NCBI GenBank assembly: GCA_034509735.1
Contig: JACGWO010000005.1
Coordinates: 32,580,479-32,644,478, forward strand
DNA length: 64,000 bases
Reading direction: 5' to 3'
Source of the DNA: Sesamum alatum
Taxonomy: Eukaryota > Streptophyta > Magnoliopsida > Lamiales > Pedaliaceae
The position numbers were made by a program, and so were the translations under genes. The notes below the pieces were generated by a model that saw only the letters and a program-made list of their open reading frames with translations, searched no databases and was not told the DNA's origin. How positions within the stretch are numbered: the first letter of the stretch is position 1; each line of letters begins with the position of its first letter. Below, piece after piece: positions 1 through 11,780 of the stretch.

Positions 1-660
1 GTTAGTTTATGTAGTAGTTTTTTGTTTTTTTTTAAGATAAAAATGCCAGAATGTAATGATATGTCATAAATTGCTTGGTTCCAAGCACAAGGCACATATG
101 TCAAAAAAGATTCATTGAAAATCAAAAGGAGACGTCAAGACTCAAAATTAAGGCCAAGATATTCCTCAAATATGACCCAAAGGAGACTTTGGATTAGCCA
201 CCAAAAGAAAGATCAGAACAGACCCCGGGGAACTATGGCAAAAGCCTAAAGGAGGAGTGGGGACCCAACCTGGCCCTGGAGCTGAAAGTCCACAAAGGTC
301 TAGCCCTATTGAGAAGCCCAGATAAGGATTATCCGCGCTCATCCTTATCCACACAAGATTCTACTCCTACCTTTCAGGTGACCTCCCTCTTCAGGACTCT
401 GAGGAGGTTGGCAATTATTCTTCCGAGAGTCCAGAACAGTCAACAGTCCTCCTACCTCTGGGATTTCCCTACAAATACCAGCTTCCTTGACTGGCCTGGT
501 AACGTTTTTCTACACTCTTAAGCCCCCAAATTGTTTATAAGCTCACGCTATGCACACTTTGTATTCACTCTATTTCTCTACACGATTTCTCATTATTTCT
601 CTATTATTTTCAATTTTATTCATTCAACAACTGATTATTAATTTAAATGTCAGAATGTTA
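1..660. other. Unassigned left-edge segment, possible LTR remnant
   Basis: No gene is recognised. The two short open frames here (166-354 on minus, 309-521 on plus) overlap each other and resemble no family I know. The stretch from about 120 to 600 is less AT-rich than its surroundings and ends in a pyrimidine-rich part, as LTRs often do. An imperfect direct repeat (AATGYCAGAATGT) occurs near 47-55 and 646-658, which could be the scar of an insertion. No TG...CA termini could be fixed, so this remains a weak suggestion. Confidence 0.25.
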
Positions 661-1468
661 AATCTTTTTTTGCAGATCCTCTTTTATGACTTGTAGAATT
701 CAAAGTCCACCCCGTTCAAACCCAATGCAATTATCCAAATTGAGCTATTTTAACTCACATCAAATAACAACTATTGTAGTATTTTACACGCAGAGTCAAA
801 ACATTAATTAGCCATAGTTAAAAACCATGACAGATATATCTTGACCATAATTAAAACCATGGTAAATACTATGATCAAAACTTAAGTTTTCAGCATTAAT
901 TTATTTTTCTAGTTGTTCTAATTTAAATAATATTGGTTTGACACGGTTTTTAACCGTAGTAATTTATCGTAGGAAATAAGTCAATTTTTTTAGTGTTATA
1001 ACTATAATTTGGATATATAAAATAATATCAACCAAAAAAGAAAAGGCCTAAGTAGATATAAACTAATATATATCCTTCTATATTAATGCATGATAAATAA
1101 TTAATAAGTATCTCTTATCCTCATAATTGTTTTGTTAAGTTATGTACATCTACTGTACCACTACCATTCCAAAAATTAAGGAGGAGGATCGTGTAATTAA
1201 GAATCCGAAACATGAATAAATAAATATTTAGGATCTCTTTTTCCTTTTTTGGGACGAGTAAAATGAATTTCCTCACATGGTTCTTCTGTAACGCATGTTT
1301 ATTAATCCGAAAAAATTAGGATTCAGCTGAGATGTGAGTGAGTGCAAGATTGTATGTCGTGAGATGGGCAAACCCACACCCTCAGCTGCATCTGTCTCTT
1401 TACAATGCTGTCTCGTCAATATTTGTCACATCATGTACTAATTCTTGCAAGTGTTCTATAAACAATTT
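661..1468. other. AT-rich spacer, no gene seen
   Basis: Low-complexity AT-rich sequence with no open frame of note and no recognisable promoter or RNA gene. I see nothing functional in it. Confidence 0.5.
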
Positions 1469-1862
1469 AGGTAAATTATATCTACTTCACGTTAGGTTTG
1501 ATATAATTACAAACACCTTCTTGTTATTTGAAAAATTATAAATACTCTCCTGAGGTTTGTAATTTTCAATCAAAGGTTCAAAATTAACTCATTTGCCCTT
1601 GGTTTTTTTGTTAAATTATAAAAAAATGAGTCGAGGCAAATTGCATTATTAACTTCTCTGTGTAAAAAACTTAATAACCTCTCCCTGCGCATTATAATCT
1701 AAAACATTCAAAGAATTTTAAAAATTAAGTAAAATGCATAAGGGCATTTTGGTCAGTTCACCTATAAAATAGATGAAAATAGATTATTTGTTAGACGGTT
1801 ACAAACCTTAGAGGGTATTTATAATTATGCCAAATCTCATGGGAGGTGGTTGTAATTTACCC
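1469..1862. mobile_element. Foldback MITE, Mutator-like family A (copy 1)
   Basis: The segment begins AGGTAAATTATATC and ends TGTAATTTACCC, so its ends are inverted repeats. The pairing continues inward (ATAATTAC near both ends, a central motif reading GGGCATTTTGGTCAGTTCAC). It carries no coding capacity. The same ends occur at 1943-2367, 26156-26579, 39074-39486 and on the Mutator-like element at 44240-49073. No clean target duplication remains for this copy, which suggests it is old. Confidence 0.75.
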
Positions 1863-1942
1863 TGTAGTTTAATTGTTAGCTAACTAGCTCATCTTGCCTT
1901 ACTTATATGGGTTCTTGTTACACTATCTACAAATATTTTTAA

Positions 1943-2367
1943 TTGTGATTTACAATGATCTCTCATGATATTTGACATAATTACGGATATCTATTTGTTA
2001 TTTCAAAAATTACAAATATCTTCATAATGTCTGTAACCGTATAACAAATAATCCGTTTACATCAATTTATGGTTGAACTGACCAAAATGCCTTTATGCAA
2101 ATTGAATTATTTTTTAAAATTTTCTAAATTTTTTGGACAAAAATGCACAGGGAGGGGTTTCTTACGTTTTTTACACAGAGGTGCAATAATATGATTTGCC
2201 TCGGTGGATGTTTCTACAATTTCTTTTAAAAAAATTTAAAGGCAAAATAGACCATTTCAGACCATTAGTTAAAAATTACAAACTTCAGGGGTATTTGTAA
2301 TTTTTAAAACAATAAGGGAGTATCCGTAATTATGACAAACCTTAAGAGAAGTCATTGTACTTCACCC
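1943..2367. mobile_element. Foldback MITE, family A (copy 2), with 9-bp target duplication
   Basis: Flanked by the 9-base direct repeat TATTTTTAA (1934-1942 and 2368-2376), the size produced by Mutator-type transposases. The ends are inverted repeats (GTGATTTACAATG against CATTGTACTTCAC). Internal sequence matches copy 1, including the ACTGACCAAAATGCC motif. It lies only 80 bases from copy 1 and has no open frame of its own. Confidence 0.8.
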
Positions 2368-2527
2368 TATTTTTAACTCAAATACATTTGACAGCCTCTG
2401 CTAATTAAATTGTGGAATCGAAACACAACGTGGTCGACATAATTGTGTTTCTTACAAAGCCACGAGCCATGGTTTTACGCGTGAGTATTTGTATCATTTT
2501 ATGTATATTATTCTTATTGAAATATAT

Positions 2528-3298
2528 TGTTGGGTTTTTACACCCTCCAACGACAAACACCATACTTAACCTTACTATTACAAGCATGATGAAAAAATTA
2601 TAGAATATAACAATAGAGGGAACAAATTTTACAGAACAACAACTAAAACACATAAGAGGGGGAAACAGGGGAAAGTATTAAGCTCTCAAGAACAACACAC
2701 AGAGCTACGGCTCAGGGAGCCAAGATCCGGTAGCAAGCCGACACAGCCACCAAGGCCGGCACCCAACCGCCGGTTGCACCAAGCCTTGATTCCAGGGACG
2801 CAAAGCCATAAGGCTTGATCTCATGAACCGATTGGATCACAAAGATCACAGGCACACAACCACACAATGATCACACAGATCAACCACGAAGATCCACTAA
2901 GAAAAGAAACAACCACAAAGGTCTACTAAGGAACGAATCACTGTTTTGGGAGTAAAGGAGAAGTGTTCTTATTCGGTATTTTTCTTCTCTCCACAAAGGA
3001 TGAAAAGGGGGGCAATATATAGGGGGATAATGGGCGGTGCGAGGTGGAAGACAAAGATGCTCAGTCCAAGTCCCAACGCCATGGGAGATGGAGGATATAG
3101 AGCACGAAGGGTCATGAAGGAAGAAGAAGACGCTCGTCTCCTGATTAGGGTTAGGGACAAAAGATTAAGTAGTGGATCAGTTGGGTCGGGTTATCAGGTG
3201 GGCTGGGTCGCCTGAATTGGGGGTTGGGCCTTCCAGGCGATTGGGTGGTGTGGCAACGGGCTTGGGCCTCCCTTGAGGGTCATGGGCCACACTCAACA
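2528..3298. mobile_element. Solo LTR of a retrotransposon
   Basis: A 771-base segment begins TGTTGGG and ends CTCAACA, i.e. TG...CA with the short terminal inverted repeat TGTTG/CAACA typical of LTRs. The five bases on both sides are TATAT (2523-2527 and 3299-3303), the size of an integrase target duplication. No gag or pol sequence and no second copy is present, so this is a solo LTR left by recombination between two LTRs. A TATA-like ATATATAG lies near 3014. Caveat: TATAT is low-complexity. Confidence 0.65.
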
Positions 3299-3489
3299 TA
3301 TATAAATAAATAAAACAATTAGTATAAAAGGAAGAATACCACTTTTTTTTTTTATAACTAATAAAATAAAAAAGTAAAATCAAATAATCGGACTGTATAA
3401 GAACAAATACAGTGCCGAGGGCTAGATTTAACAGTCGAGTCCAGTTAAAGGTGGGCCGACGTAGATGGACTTAAGGAGTTATTAAGTGA

Positions 3490-3735
3490 AAATGGGCCGG
3501 CCCAGTTATAATATGCAGAACAAGCCCATTAGCCTAACAACACAAATCCATGCATCCGTTATGGGCTTAGGCCCATACCTCTCAATTTTCTTAAGGAAAT
3601 TCCCACTTTAACCTTTGGTAGAATGCTTTCCAACAAAGAGGGAAAATTCAGTGAGATACGGTCAAACTCCCGCTCGTCCTATTTCCCTCCATTATCTTCA
3701 ACTGAAAAGTATCAAGCCAGCCAAACCCTAATTAC
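3490..3735 (+). promoter_or_regulatory. Site II and telo-box promoter cluster
   Basis: Several TGGGCY (site II) motifs occur, among them the palindrome TGGGCTTAGGCCCA at 3562-3575, followed by a telo box AAACCCTA at 3723-3730. In plants this pair marks promoters of growth-related housekeeping genes (ribosomal proteins, snoRNA hosts). The order suggests plus-strand transcription starting near 3600. Confidence 0.5.
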
Positions 3736-5300
3736 TCAGCTAAACTCTCAAATTTCATGCCCTAATGTTGAAATTGCGCTGCGTTCTTCCTCATTTTCTT
3801 CAAGAGGATGGATTTTTGGCTCAGCGGCTATGTTTTAATTCCCATCTCGTACGACGTTTTTTTGCTACTTTACGTGCTATTGTCACCACCACCACCCGCA
3901 TGTTTAAATGCCGAAACGAATTAGGTTATGTGTTTGACTGGAGTCATATTGCGATTCGCAGCAATTAGGAATGCCAATCCCTTCTTTTTTTTTTTGGTTT
4001 TTGGGTCGTGCTTTCATCTTAGCTATAAAGTATGCGAGAAATGGAATTCTCACGTAATTTAACGGAAGTTATGTTTCTTTTTTAGTTTTTCATGTTTACA
4101 GAAAGCATTAATGTTCAAAGAGGTTTGCTTGTTTAAATCCTTGAGCATTTGTTTTTCATGCTGTCAGAATTATGGGTTTATCGTCTTGATGAATGGTAAC
4201 TATCACCAGCTAAGCCATAGTGTTTTCCTACCACTCGTTTCTTTAATAAGGTAATGGTAGAGTAGGAGTCGTAATATTGAAATCAGCTAAGTGGATCTTA
4301 TGTAGTGAATTCTTGATGTGTTATTTTTGGATTTATATAATCAATGCTTCTCAAAGTTCCAGTCTCTGGATGCTGTTTGTGAATAGTTAGATTCACTTGA
4401 GCTTAGTGAGGCCCCGGAGCTTATAGATGGAGGAAAGTGACAGTGTTGTTAGTGGTTTGCAAATTTAATATAATAATTGTATGGTATTGGATGACTTTGA
4501 TGGTGATAAAAAGTTGCAAAGTTCTTCACATTGCTTTCTTTTCTTGGGATAACATAAACAAAAGAATACTGGCAACACTTTGCTATTGGAAACAAAAAGA
4601 AGACTTAGTAACTTTGTGGTCACTATCTTTGTAAGATTTGATTCGGAGAAGCAACTTTGTTTTGGATTTGATTGCAAAGGGCACTTGATTAGTGAATTGA
4701 CGATTTAAGATTTAAAACCATAGTTTATCTAATCAAACTTCTGGACCTCTTGCTAAAATCAATATGAACGCCTTTAGATTCCACTTATTTGATGTGAATG
4801 CTATAAGTCTTCAGAAACTTTGGTTCTCTTATTGTGGAGCATAGTTAAGATGATTAGAGCTTTTCTAACATGCCTCATCGTGCTTTAGTCTTTTGTTTAC
4901 TGGAACATTTAAACTCAAAGAGTAGTTGTTATTTTTGTTCTAATACGATTCTACATTATGTGCAAAATGCAGAGCACCCAGCTGATGTGTAATTGGGTGT
5001 TACCTTGCTATATGACCAGAAATAATTCCAATCATCATGACTATGCCTGTAAGTTCATTTCACAGACAGAGTTGAAATGGCTAAATTGATGAAGTTGTCG
5101 TTCACATCTAATTTTAGTATTTACATTATCTATATCAATCACCCAGTGAAATGTCTGTTCAGTACAGTACTGTGACTCCATGCTTGATTTTCTTTTCATA
5201 CAAAATTATCTTTGTACAATGTACAATACTCATTACTTAAATCTCTGATTTTGAAGGGGAAAATTGCCTACAGAGGAGACTGATTGCAGAAGTATGTTGG
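3620..5300 (+). other. Probable transcribed region, product unresolved
   Basis: This follows a housekeeping-type promoter. T-rich, intron-like sequence dominates and no long frame exists. The clearest candidate frame is a 38-residue hydrophobic peptide at 3808-3924 (starts MDFWLSGYV, ends with four prolines and a short polar tail), which I do not recognise. Possible readings are a long non-coding or snoRNA-host transcript, the 5' end of a degraded gene, or a short membrane micropeptide. I looked for C/D-box pairs and found TGATGA-like boxes without a convincing D box. Confidence 0.3.
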
Positions 5301-5357
5301 CATTGACATTCATATCAACATCAAATTCAGAGTTCTGTGTTTATGAGCTATCCTCCC

Positions 5358-8300
5358 TTATGTTGTTGTCTGTCGGTTGGACCCTATGTCCTTGAGCCAG
5401 TCCACTACTTCTTTTATGGTCGGCCTCTTGAAAGGATTCTGGTTGACACACATGCAGGCGACATCCAGCAGTTGCAGCATCTCTTCTTCAAAGCCTTTGC
5501 CTCTTAGGAGAGGATCGAAGATTTCTTCTTGTTTTCCTTCACTCCTCATTTGCTGTACCCATACGACCAATTCCCTTGACAGCTTTGGCTTGAACAACTC
5601 GACGGGTCTCTTGCCCGTTAATAGTTCAAGCATGACAACGCCGAAACTGTAGACGTCTCCTCTTAATGTGGCTATCCACGACTGACTATATTCTGGTGGA
5701 ATGTATCCAAGGGTGCCAACCAATTCGGTGGTGACATGAGTATGATAAGGAAGAATCAGCCTTGCTAACCCAAAATCTGCCACGTGTGCTTCAAAGTTCT
5801 GATCAAGAAGGATGTTGCTGGACTTCAGGTCACGGTGCACAATGTGCGGTTCACAGATTTGGTGCATGTAAGCCACACCACAACTTGCCCCTTGAGCAAT
5901 CCTCAGACGAATTGGCCAACTAAGTTGGGATGCTCCATCAGGCTTCTCGTGCAACCAGTAGTCAAGGCTCCCATTCTCCATGTAAGAATATATTAGCAAT
6001 CTAAAGCCGTCATGCACACAGTAACCTTGCAGAGCAACCAGATTCTTATGTTGGGCTGTGGATAAAGCTTCCACCTCGGCCTTGAATTCCCTTTCCATCA
6101 AACCCATGTCTCCGGAGAGTTTCTTAATTGCAAGCTTGGTGCCATCCGCCAAAGTTGCTTTATATACCAGACCAAAGCCCCCGCAACCAATTATGTTTGC
6201 TTGGTTGAAATTGTCCGTGGCTTTCAAGATATCAGCTATTGTGAGATCCTCTGTTTTGTTCTTATTGTTCGGAAACAATATGACGAGGCTCGTGTCCTTT
6301 GCAACCTCCGGAAATACTCCAGAAGAATTGAAGGATATCGTATCCAGATCCTTTTCTTGGTCACCTTTGGATAGGTTTCTCCTCTTTGAAAACACCAAAT
6401 ATAGGAGCAGAGTCATACTGAAAATGCCTGAACAAATCACAAGGGTTAGTATGATGGTTTTCTTCCTATTCGCTTTTCGGGTTGTTGACAGACTGGTATT
6501 GCCTGATTGGTTGGCACAAGAACGCTGCAAAATTCGACCACACAGCCTTGGATTTCCTTCGAAGCTTGAAGCTGGGAACGTGTCGAACTGACCTCCTGTA
6601 GGTACTGGCCCTTCGAGATTGTTGTACGCAACACTGAATGAAGACAAAAAGTTGAGATTTTGGAGTGATGCTGGAATTTCACCAGAGAGATTGTTTCCAG
6701 AGAGGTCCAACTTTTCTAAGTTAGTGAGGTTAGATATCGAATCAGGAATGTTGCCCGAGAAATCATTATTACTAAGATCCAATTGAATGATAAACTTCAA
6801 CTGACCAATCTCAACCGGGATAGTACCACCAATACTGTTGCTACCGAGATATAGAGCTGGTGGCAGGTTTGCAAGTTGACTGTACTGCAGATTGGAGGCA
6901 TTATTGGGCTGAACAAATACAGGCAACTCTAAGTTGCTGCGGTCAACTTGATCAGAATTCTGCTGGGATGCTAGTCGTCTCAGTGTAATAAGTTCCATGG
7001 GGAAGTATCCTGTAAGTAGGTTATGCGACAAATCTAAGTAGAAAAGATCGGGGAGAGTCCCAAACCAACCTGGAACGGGGCCTGTGATGTTATTATAAGA
7101 TAAGTCGAGAACCTCCAGCTTATTAAGCTCTGACAGCCACATTGGAATCTGACCAGTGAATCTGCAGCCACCCAAACCCAGTACTTGGAGGTTTTGAAAC
7201 ATCTCAACGCCAACCAAGTCTTCACTGCCAGGCAATGCTTCATCATAGAAATTCTTTGAGAGGATTAGGGTGCTGAGGTTCTTGCACCCTGTCAGTATTC
7301 TTATTGCACTTGTCATATTGTTTAGGCTGTTATTGGAAAGAGATAGGAATGACAGAGATTGTAGTGATGCTATATCTGGCAAAACCTCTCCAGTTAGCTT
7401 GTTAGTGGCCAGGCGAATTGCTGTAAGTGTCTTGCAAGCAAAAAGGGTTGCTGGCAAGCTACCTCTGAATAAATTATCGCCCAGATCAACTGACCTAAGT
7501 TGGACAAAGTTTGAGAAATCAAAAGCCGATAGCTCACCTTCAAGGTAGTTGACCCTCAAATTCAATGCTGTGAGCCTGGTACAGTTGGTGAGTGAGGGTG
7601 GAATAGTCCCACTGAGTTGGTTGATATGAAGCAGCAACTGTTCCAATTTGGAGAGCCTCCCAATATCTTGAGGCATCATGCCTGTCAGTCCATTACCGTA
7701 CAGCGATAGGATTCTAAGGTTACTGAGGTTGACAATCCTTTCATCTATAGCTCCAGAGAGCTTATTCCCAGGCAAGTACAGTTCTTGCAGTGTCAACAAC
7801 TCGTAAATATCCTGTGGGACCTCTCCCGAGAGATTAGTGAAACCTACTCTTAGGCTCTGCAAATTTGTACACTTACCAAAACCTTGACCAATTGGGCCCG
7901 TAAAATCATTGTTGGAGAAGTCAATCCGCTGGATTAACGGGGAAAAACTGCAGATAGATGTCGGGATTGACCCACCGAAGCTGTTGTTGCTGACATCAAA
8001 GGTTTCCAAATTCAGTGCAGGCTGGAGGAAGGAAGATTGAACTGGCCCATGAAAGTGGTTGTTGGACAAGTTGAATGTCTGAACAGTAGCAGGCAGCTTA
8101 TCCGAGGGGGCTAGCTCGCCAGACAAGCGATTACGGCTCAAATCAATAAGCCGAAGTTGATTCAAGGACACAAAAAATCCATCGGGAAGAGGGCCAGAGA
8201 GCCAATTGTGGGAAAGACTGAGTTGAGAAAGACTGGTGAGATTCAGAATAGAAGGAGATATGGTTCCCACAAGGCCTCTTGATGGTAGCCACAGATTGGT

Positions 8301-8591
8301 CACCCGGCCGGAGCCATCACATCCAACACCTTCCCAACTGCAGCAATCGTCCAAAAGTGACCAATTCAACGGCGGTGAAGCGGAGATGCTGAGATTGAAG
8401 GATGACAAAGAATCACGATGGAGCTGATTGCAGGAGGCATGGCAGGTATGTACAAAGCAAGAAATAACTAGTAACAATAGGGTTAGAAATAAATCCAAGA
8501 AATGATAATCTTTGAAGGGGTGACGAATAATTGGATTCTGGTGCTTAGGTGGAGAGGAGGAAGAAGAAGAATGGAAGGAAGTCAAGAGCAT
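5358..8591 (-). CDS. PSYR1: LRR receptor-like kinase, PSY1 receptor (PSYR1) type
   Basis: Intronless gene for 1077 residues. Family role: plasma-membrane receptor of the LRR X subfamily (with PSKR), linked to perception of tyrosine-sulfated PSY peptides in growth and stress. Visible features: a signal/anchor segment at about 31-52 preceded by an unusual 30-residue Ser/Pro-rich N-terminus; the paired-cysteine LRR cap [11 protein letters not shown] near 81-91; about 20 LRRs; an island lacking the LRR consensus at about 535-585, where this family binds ligand; a transmembrane helix near 708-730; and a kinase from about 795 to 1070 with [18 protein letters not shown] (RD type), DFG and GTLGYIPPE. 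All catalytic residues are present. The start is the first Met of the frame. The upstream leader holds a GAA repeat (8702-8722). Orthology to PSYR1 rather than PSKR is judged from overall resemblance. Confidence 0.9.
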   Translation of the reverse strand: MLLTSFHSSSSSSPPKHQNPIIRHPFKDYHFLDLFLTLLLLVISCFVHTCHASCNQLHRDSLSSFNLSISASPPLNWSLLDDCCSWEGVGCDGSGRVTNLWLPSRGLVGTISPSILNLTSLSQLSLSHNWLSGPLPDGFFVSLNQLRLIDLSRNRLSGELAPSDKLPATVQTFNLSNNHFHGPVQSSFLQPALNLETFDVSNNSFGGSIPTSICSFSPLIQRIDFSNNDFTGPIGQGFGKCTNLQSLRVGFTNLSGEVPQDIYELLTLQELYLPGNKLSGAIDERIVNLSNLRILSLYGNGLTGMMPQDIGRLSKLEQLLLHINQLSGTIPPSLTNCTRLTALNLRVNYLEGELSAFDFSNFVQLRSVDLGDNLFRGSLPATLFACKTLTAIRLATNKLTGEVLPDIASLQSLSFLSLSNNSLNNMTSAIRILTGCKNLSTLILSKNFYDEALPGSEDLVGVEMFQNLQVLGLGGCRFTGQIPMWLSELNKLEVLDLSYNNITGPVPGWFGTLPDLFYLDLSHNLLTGYFPMELITLRRLASQQNSDQVDRSNLELPVFVQPNNASNLQYSQLANLPPALYLGSNSIGGTIPVEIGQLKFIIQLDLSNNDFSGNIPDSISNLTNLEKLDLSGNNLSGEIPASLQNLNFLSSFSVAYNNLEGPVPTGGQFDTFPASSFEGNPRLCGRILQRSCANQSGNTSLSTTRKANRKKTIILTLVICSGIFSMTLLLYLVFSKRRNLSKGDQEKDLDTISFNSSGVFPEVAKDTSLVILFPNNKNKTEDLTIADILKATDNFNQANIIGCGGFGLVYKATLADGTKLAIKKLSGDMGLMEREFKAEVEALSTAQHKNLVALQGYCVHDGFRLLIYSYMENGSLDYWLHEKPDGASQLSWPIRLRIAQGASCGVAYMHQICEPHIVHRDLKSSNILLDQNFEAHVADFGLARLILPYHTHVTTELVGTLGYIPPEYSQSWIATLRGDVYSFGVVMLELLTGKRPVELFKPKLSRELVVWVQQMRSEGKQEEIFDPLLRGKGFEEEMLQLLDVACMCVNQNPFKRPTIKEVVDWLKDIGSNRQTTT

Positions 8592-10931
8592 GGCTGCTCT
8601 CTAAGGTGATGATGATGAGGTATTGGATTCGATTGTGGGCAGGTGAGGTCAGGTCAGTTTATTACTTGAGATCTTTTGATCATTATTATCAGAAGAACAT
8701 AAGAAGAAGAAGAAGAAGAAGACAGTTGAAGGTGGCGAAGATACTCCAATCAAACTCATGTGGGTTCTCCACTTTTCCTTTGTTCATCCAAATTTTGAGT
8801 CCACCCACCAAAGAGGAGGGGAGGGATAGAGAGGAAGCTAGAGTGGGTGATGTTGACATTGAGCAATATTAAAAAGTTGAGGTCTAAATTATCAAAAAGC
8901 GTTTACTTTCGGGACGGCTGGCTGGCTGGTGGACTTTCTTTACTATTAATTATATATATATATATATATACACATATTGATTATTATCATTTTGAGTTGG
9001 AGGAGAAGAAAGCGGTGTATTTTTACGTGGGTGTGGGTGTGGGTGTGGGGTGTGGGGGAAAAGAAGAAAGAACTGAGATGAGAAGCATTTCACAAGACCC
9101 AATAGCCATTCTCCTTCTTGAACTTGTTTTATGGATAAAACTATAGAAATTGCCACTTGCTGTTGCTTGGATCATAGAAATGCAGAAAATATTTATCCTA
9201 GTGGTGGGTATGACTATATTATCTATGTTAGAATAAGAAAATCCTTTTTTTAATGCTTACAATTATCATGTATTTTTCAATAACACAGTCAAAACTTATT
9301 TTTATTTTATATATATATATATATATTTTTGCTTGTTTTTTAGCTGGAGGAGTGATGGATTTTGGAACCCATATTTCTTTTCTATTTTTATTTATTTTTC
9401 CTTTTTTCTCCCCGACAAATACTTGGGAATAATATTCTTTTTCTTTCTGTTTTTTATTATTATTGGATGTATATAAACGTGATGGGGTGTATTGAGTGAG
9501 CTGACAAATAGTGTAAGATAATGGGCAGATGCACATGTCATGTCTTGTTTCAAACAACTATCCAATTAGGTCTCTTCAATTGTAGGTCTCTGTGTGTGTG
9601 TGTGTGTGTCTGTGCACACGTACAATTATATGACATTTATTTGCTCCGTTGACTCACCAAAGAATTTTTTCTTTTTTTACTAAATCAGAGAAAGAGACAT
9701 ATCTATTTTTCCAGGGTTGCTCATGAAGAAAGAACCTGGAAGAAAATAACACTCTAATTTGAATTTTCAGAATTATTGACTTGTCTTAAATGAAGGTTTT
9801 GTTTTGTGTACTAGTCTCAATTAGGTGTGTTTTCACATTGTAAAAAATTGATGTTAACCGCTAGTTGTTTGCGTACTATAATTTTGTATTAGAAAAGTCT
9901 TGATCAAATTTTATATATGTCATTTTCCAGGTAAAATCCCTTGCCTTGGTCACCACCACCTCTTCTATATGTCAACTAATATGGACATAGTTATATTATT
10001 ATGAAATGTTCCATTTGAGTCAAATAATATTTTCCAGTAGGTTGGAAATGATTAGGCATTGTGGGTTGCTACATTACTATTTATCAAACCCAACTTGGGT
10101 TTTAAAACCCAGAGTCAAATTTTGGTTAACACATTTCCTGGCTACCTATTCTATGTTATTACATACATATATCGTTTTTGCCCATATAAAATAATACAAA
10201 ATGAGGGACGGTTGTTACTCAGACACCAATATATGGTTTTAGTACATACCATGTTTGATAAAAATAAATAAATAAATAAACAAAAATTGTATAAAATGAT
10301 GGGATTATGACGTATGATGCTTGTAAGGAACTATTTTCAGAAACGGGTTGTTGATATTTATGATGATGATGGTGTGTACGTAAAAATTAATAAAACTGAT
10401 CATTATTGAAGGCATGAACCCAGAAACAATGATCCCAACCCACTCTCTATGTTGCTTGGCTCTTGAGAGCATGAGCATGGCCATACGACCATCATTTATA
10501 CTAATATTAAAAAAAAAAAAATACTCTCTACACATAATTGATAGTTAATGATACTGTCACGTTAAATTCTTGATTGGGTAATTTTAAAAATTAATTGATA
10601 TTATTTTTTTCTTTTTTATAAAAAGTAATTTCACATTATTTAACTGTACCGCACTAATCAATGATAATATAATATAAAAAAATTATTTATTATATGTACA
10701 TAAAATCCACCGTACTGCAACAGCTAACCTTTAATTAAGTGTTATCACATCTTCACTATAAAATAAAATCACACCCTAGGCCCATGAATTTCTTTTCACC
10801 AGTCATTACCAATGAATTGTCGGCCAATTGCAATTTGTGTTCAACTCCATTCATCATCAATTATCATTCCACCTCTTCCATTTTTCAACTCCACCAAAGA
10901 TTACAACAATAGATTCTTAAACAAAGTATAC
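8592..10931. other. PSYR1-like upstream region with microsatellites
   Basis: Presumed promoter and 5' leader of the minus-strand receptor gene, then spacer. It holds (GAA)n at 8702-8722, (TA)n at 8950-8970, a GGGTGT repeat at 9030-9056, (TA)n at 9309-9326 and (GT)n at 9590-9609. No gene is recognised. The remaining short frames are repeat-driven or unsupported. Confidence 0.5.

Positions 10932-10976
<45 letters not shown>
10932..10976. repeat. (GA)n microsatellite
   Basis: A run of GA dinucleotides with a few AAG interruptions, in spacer downstream of the CAX gene. Confidence 0.9.
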
Positions 10977-11780
10977 TGAACATCAGCCACACAAATTCAT
11001 AATCTTTTCCCACTTGTCCAGACACATGTATGTCGTCATTCTTCATATTCCCAATCACACCCCATTTTTAAACAACTGTTTTTCTGCCTGGATTTAAGAA
11101 ATGGATTTTGTCCGTCCAATCACAGTACACATAGGTTTGTAGGGCTATCAAAATGGTCATTTTAAAGGTGAATTGAGAGGGAATGCGATTCATTACAACA
11201 TTCAAATGACCGATTGAAGTGTTCTTGAGCTTGTTTATGACATAATTTCGAGTCTGACATCAAGACATACGAGGGCGATGTTAATTAACGCTGAAATTTA
11301 CTGCATTATCTGTGACTTCGCCATGTACGAATTTACTAAGGAAAACAGGATGTAGGCAGAGAATGAGGGAGCATTTCATAACAAGATACGACGAGAGAAA
11401 GTAACAGGAAGGGATTCAAAAACATGCTTTCTTTGCTTTCAGCCTACCTCTGAACCAACATGGGACACTCTACAGTTTCATTTGTATCCTAAAAAGGACC
11501 AAAAATTAGCTTTCGACCTTGATTTTTTCAATGGAGTACATCGGAAAAATACAACAGCAAACGAGTATACGACAAGTAGGAAAGTACTGGCTGTGGAAGT
11601 ACGGGCTGCAAGACCGCTCCTACACTAGCTAACATCATGCTCCACCCTCCATGTTAGCCAGCCACCAGCAGCAGCATTCCATGCCCAACGAACAAAAAAT
11701 ATAGATAATAGATGTTAGGTGTTGTTCATGCTGGAATCGTAGTCCTGCTTAGGCATGACAAGCTTCGTACGTCTGTGCAT
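10977..11780. other. Downstream (3') region of the CAX gene
   Basis: No coding sequence is seen. The part next to 11780 is presumably the 3' untranslated region of the minus-strand CAX gene. No canonical AATAAA was found on that strand, so its end is not fixed. Confidence 0.35.

Noticed and set aside
6058..6591. 177-codon plus-strand frame
   Set aside because: It lies wholly antisense to the kinase part of the PSYR1-like gene and has no family resemblance; a shadow frame.
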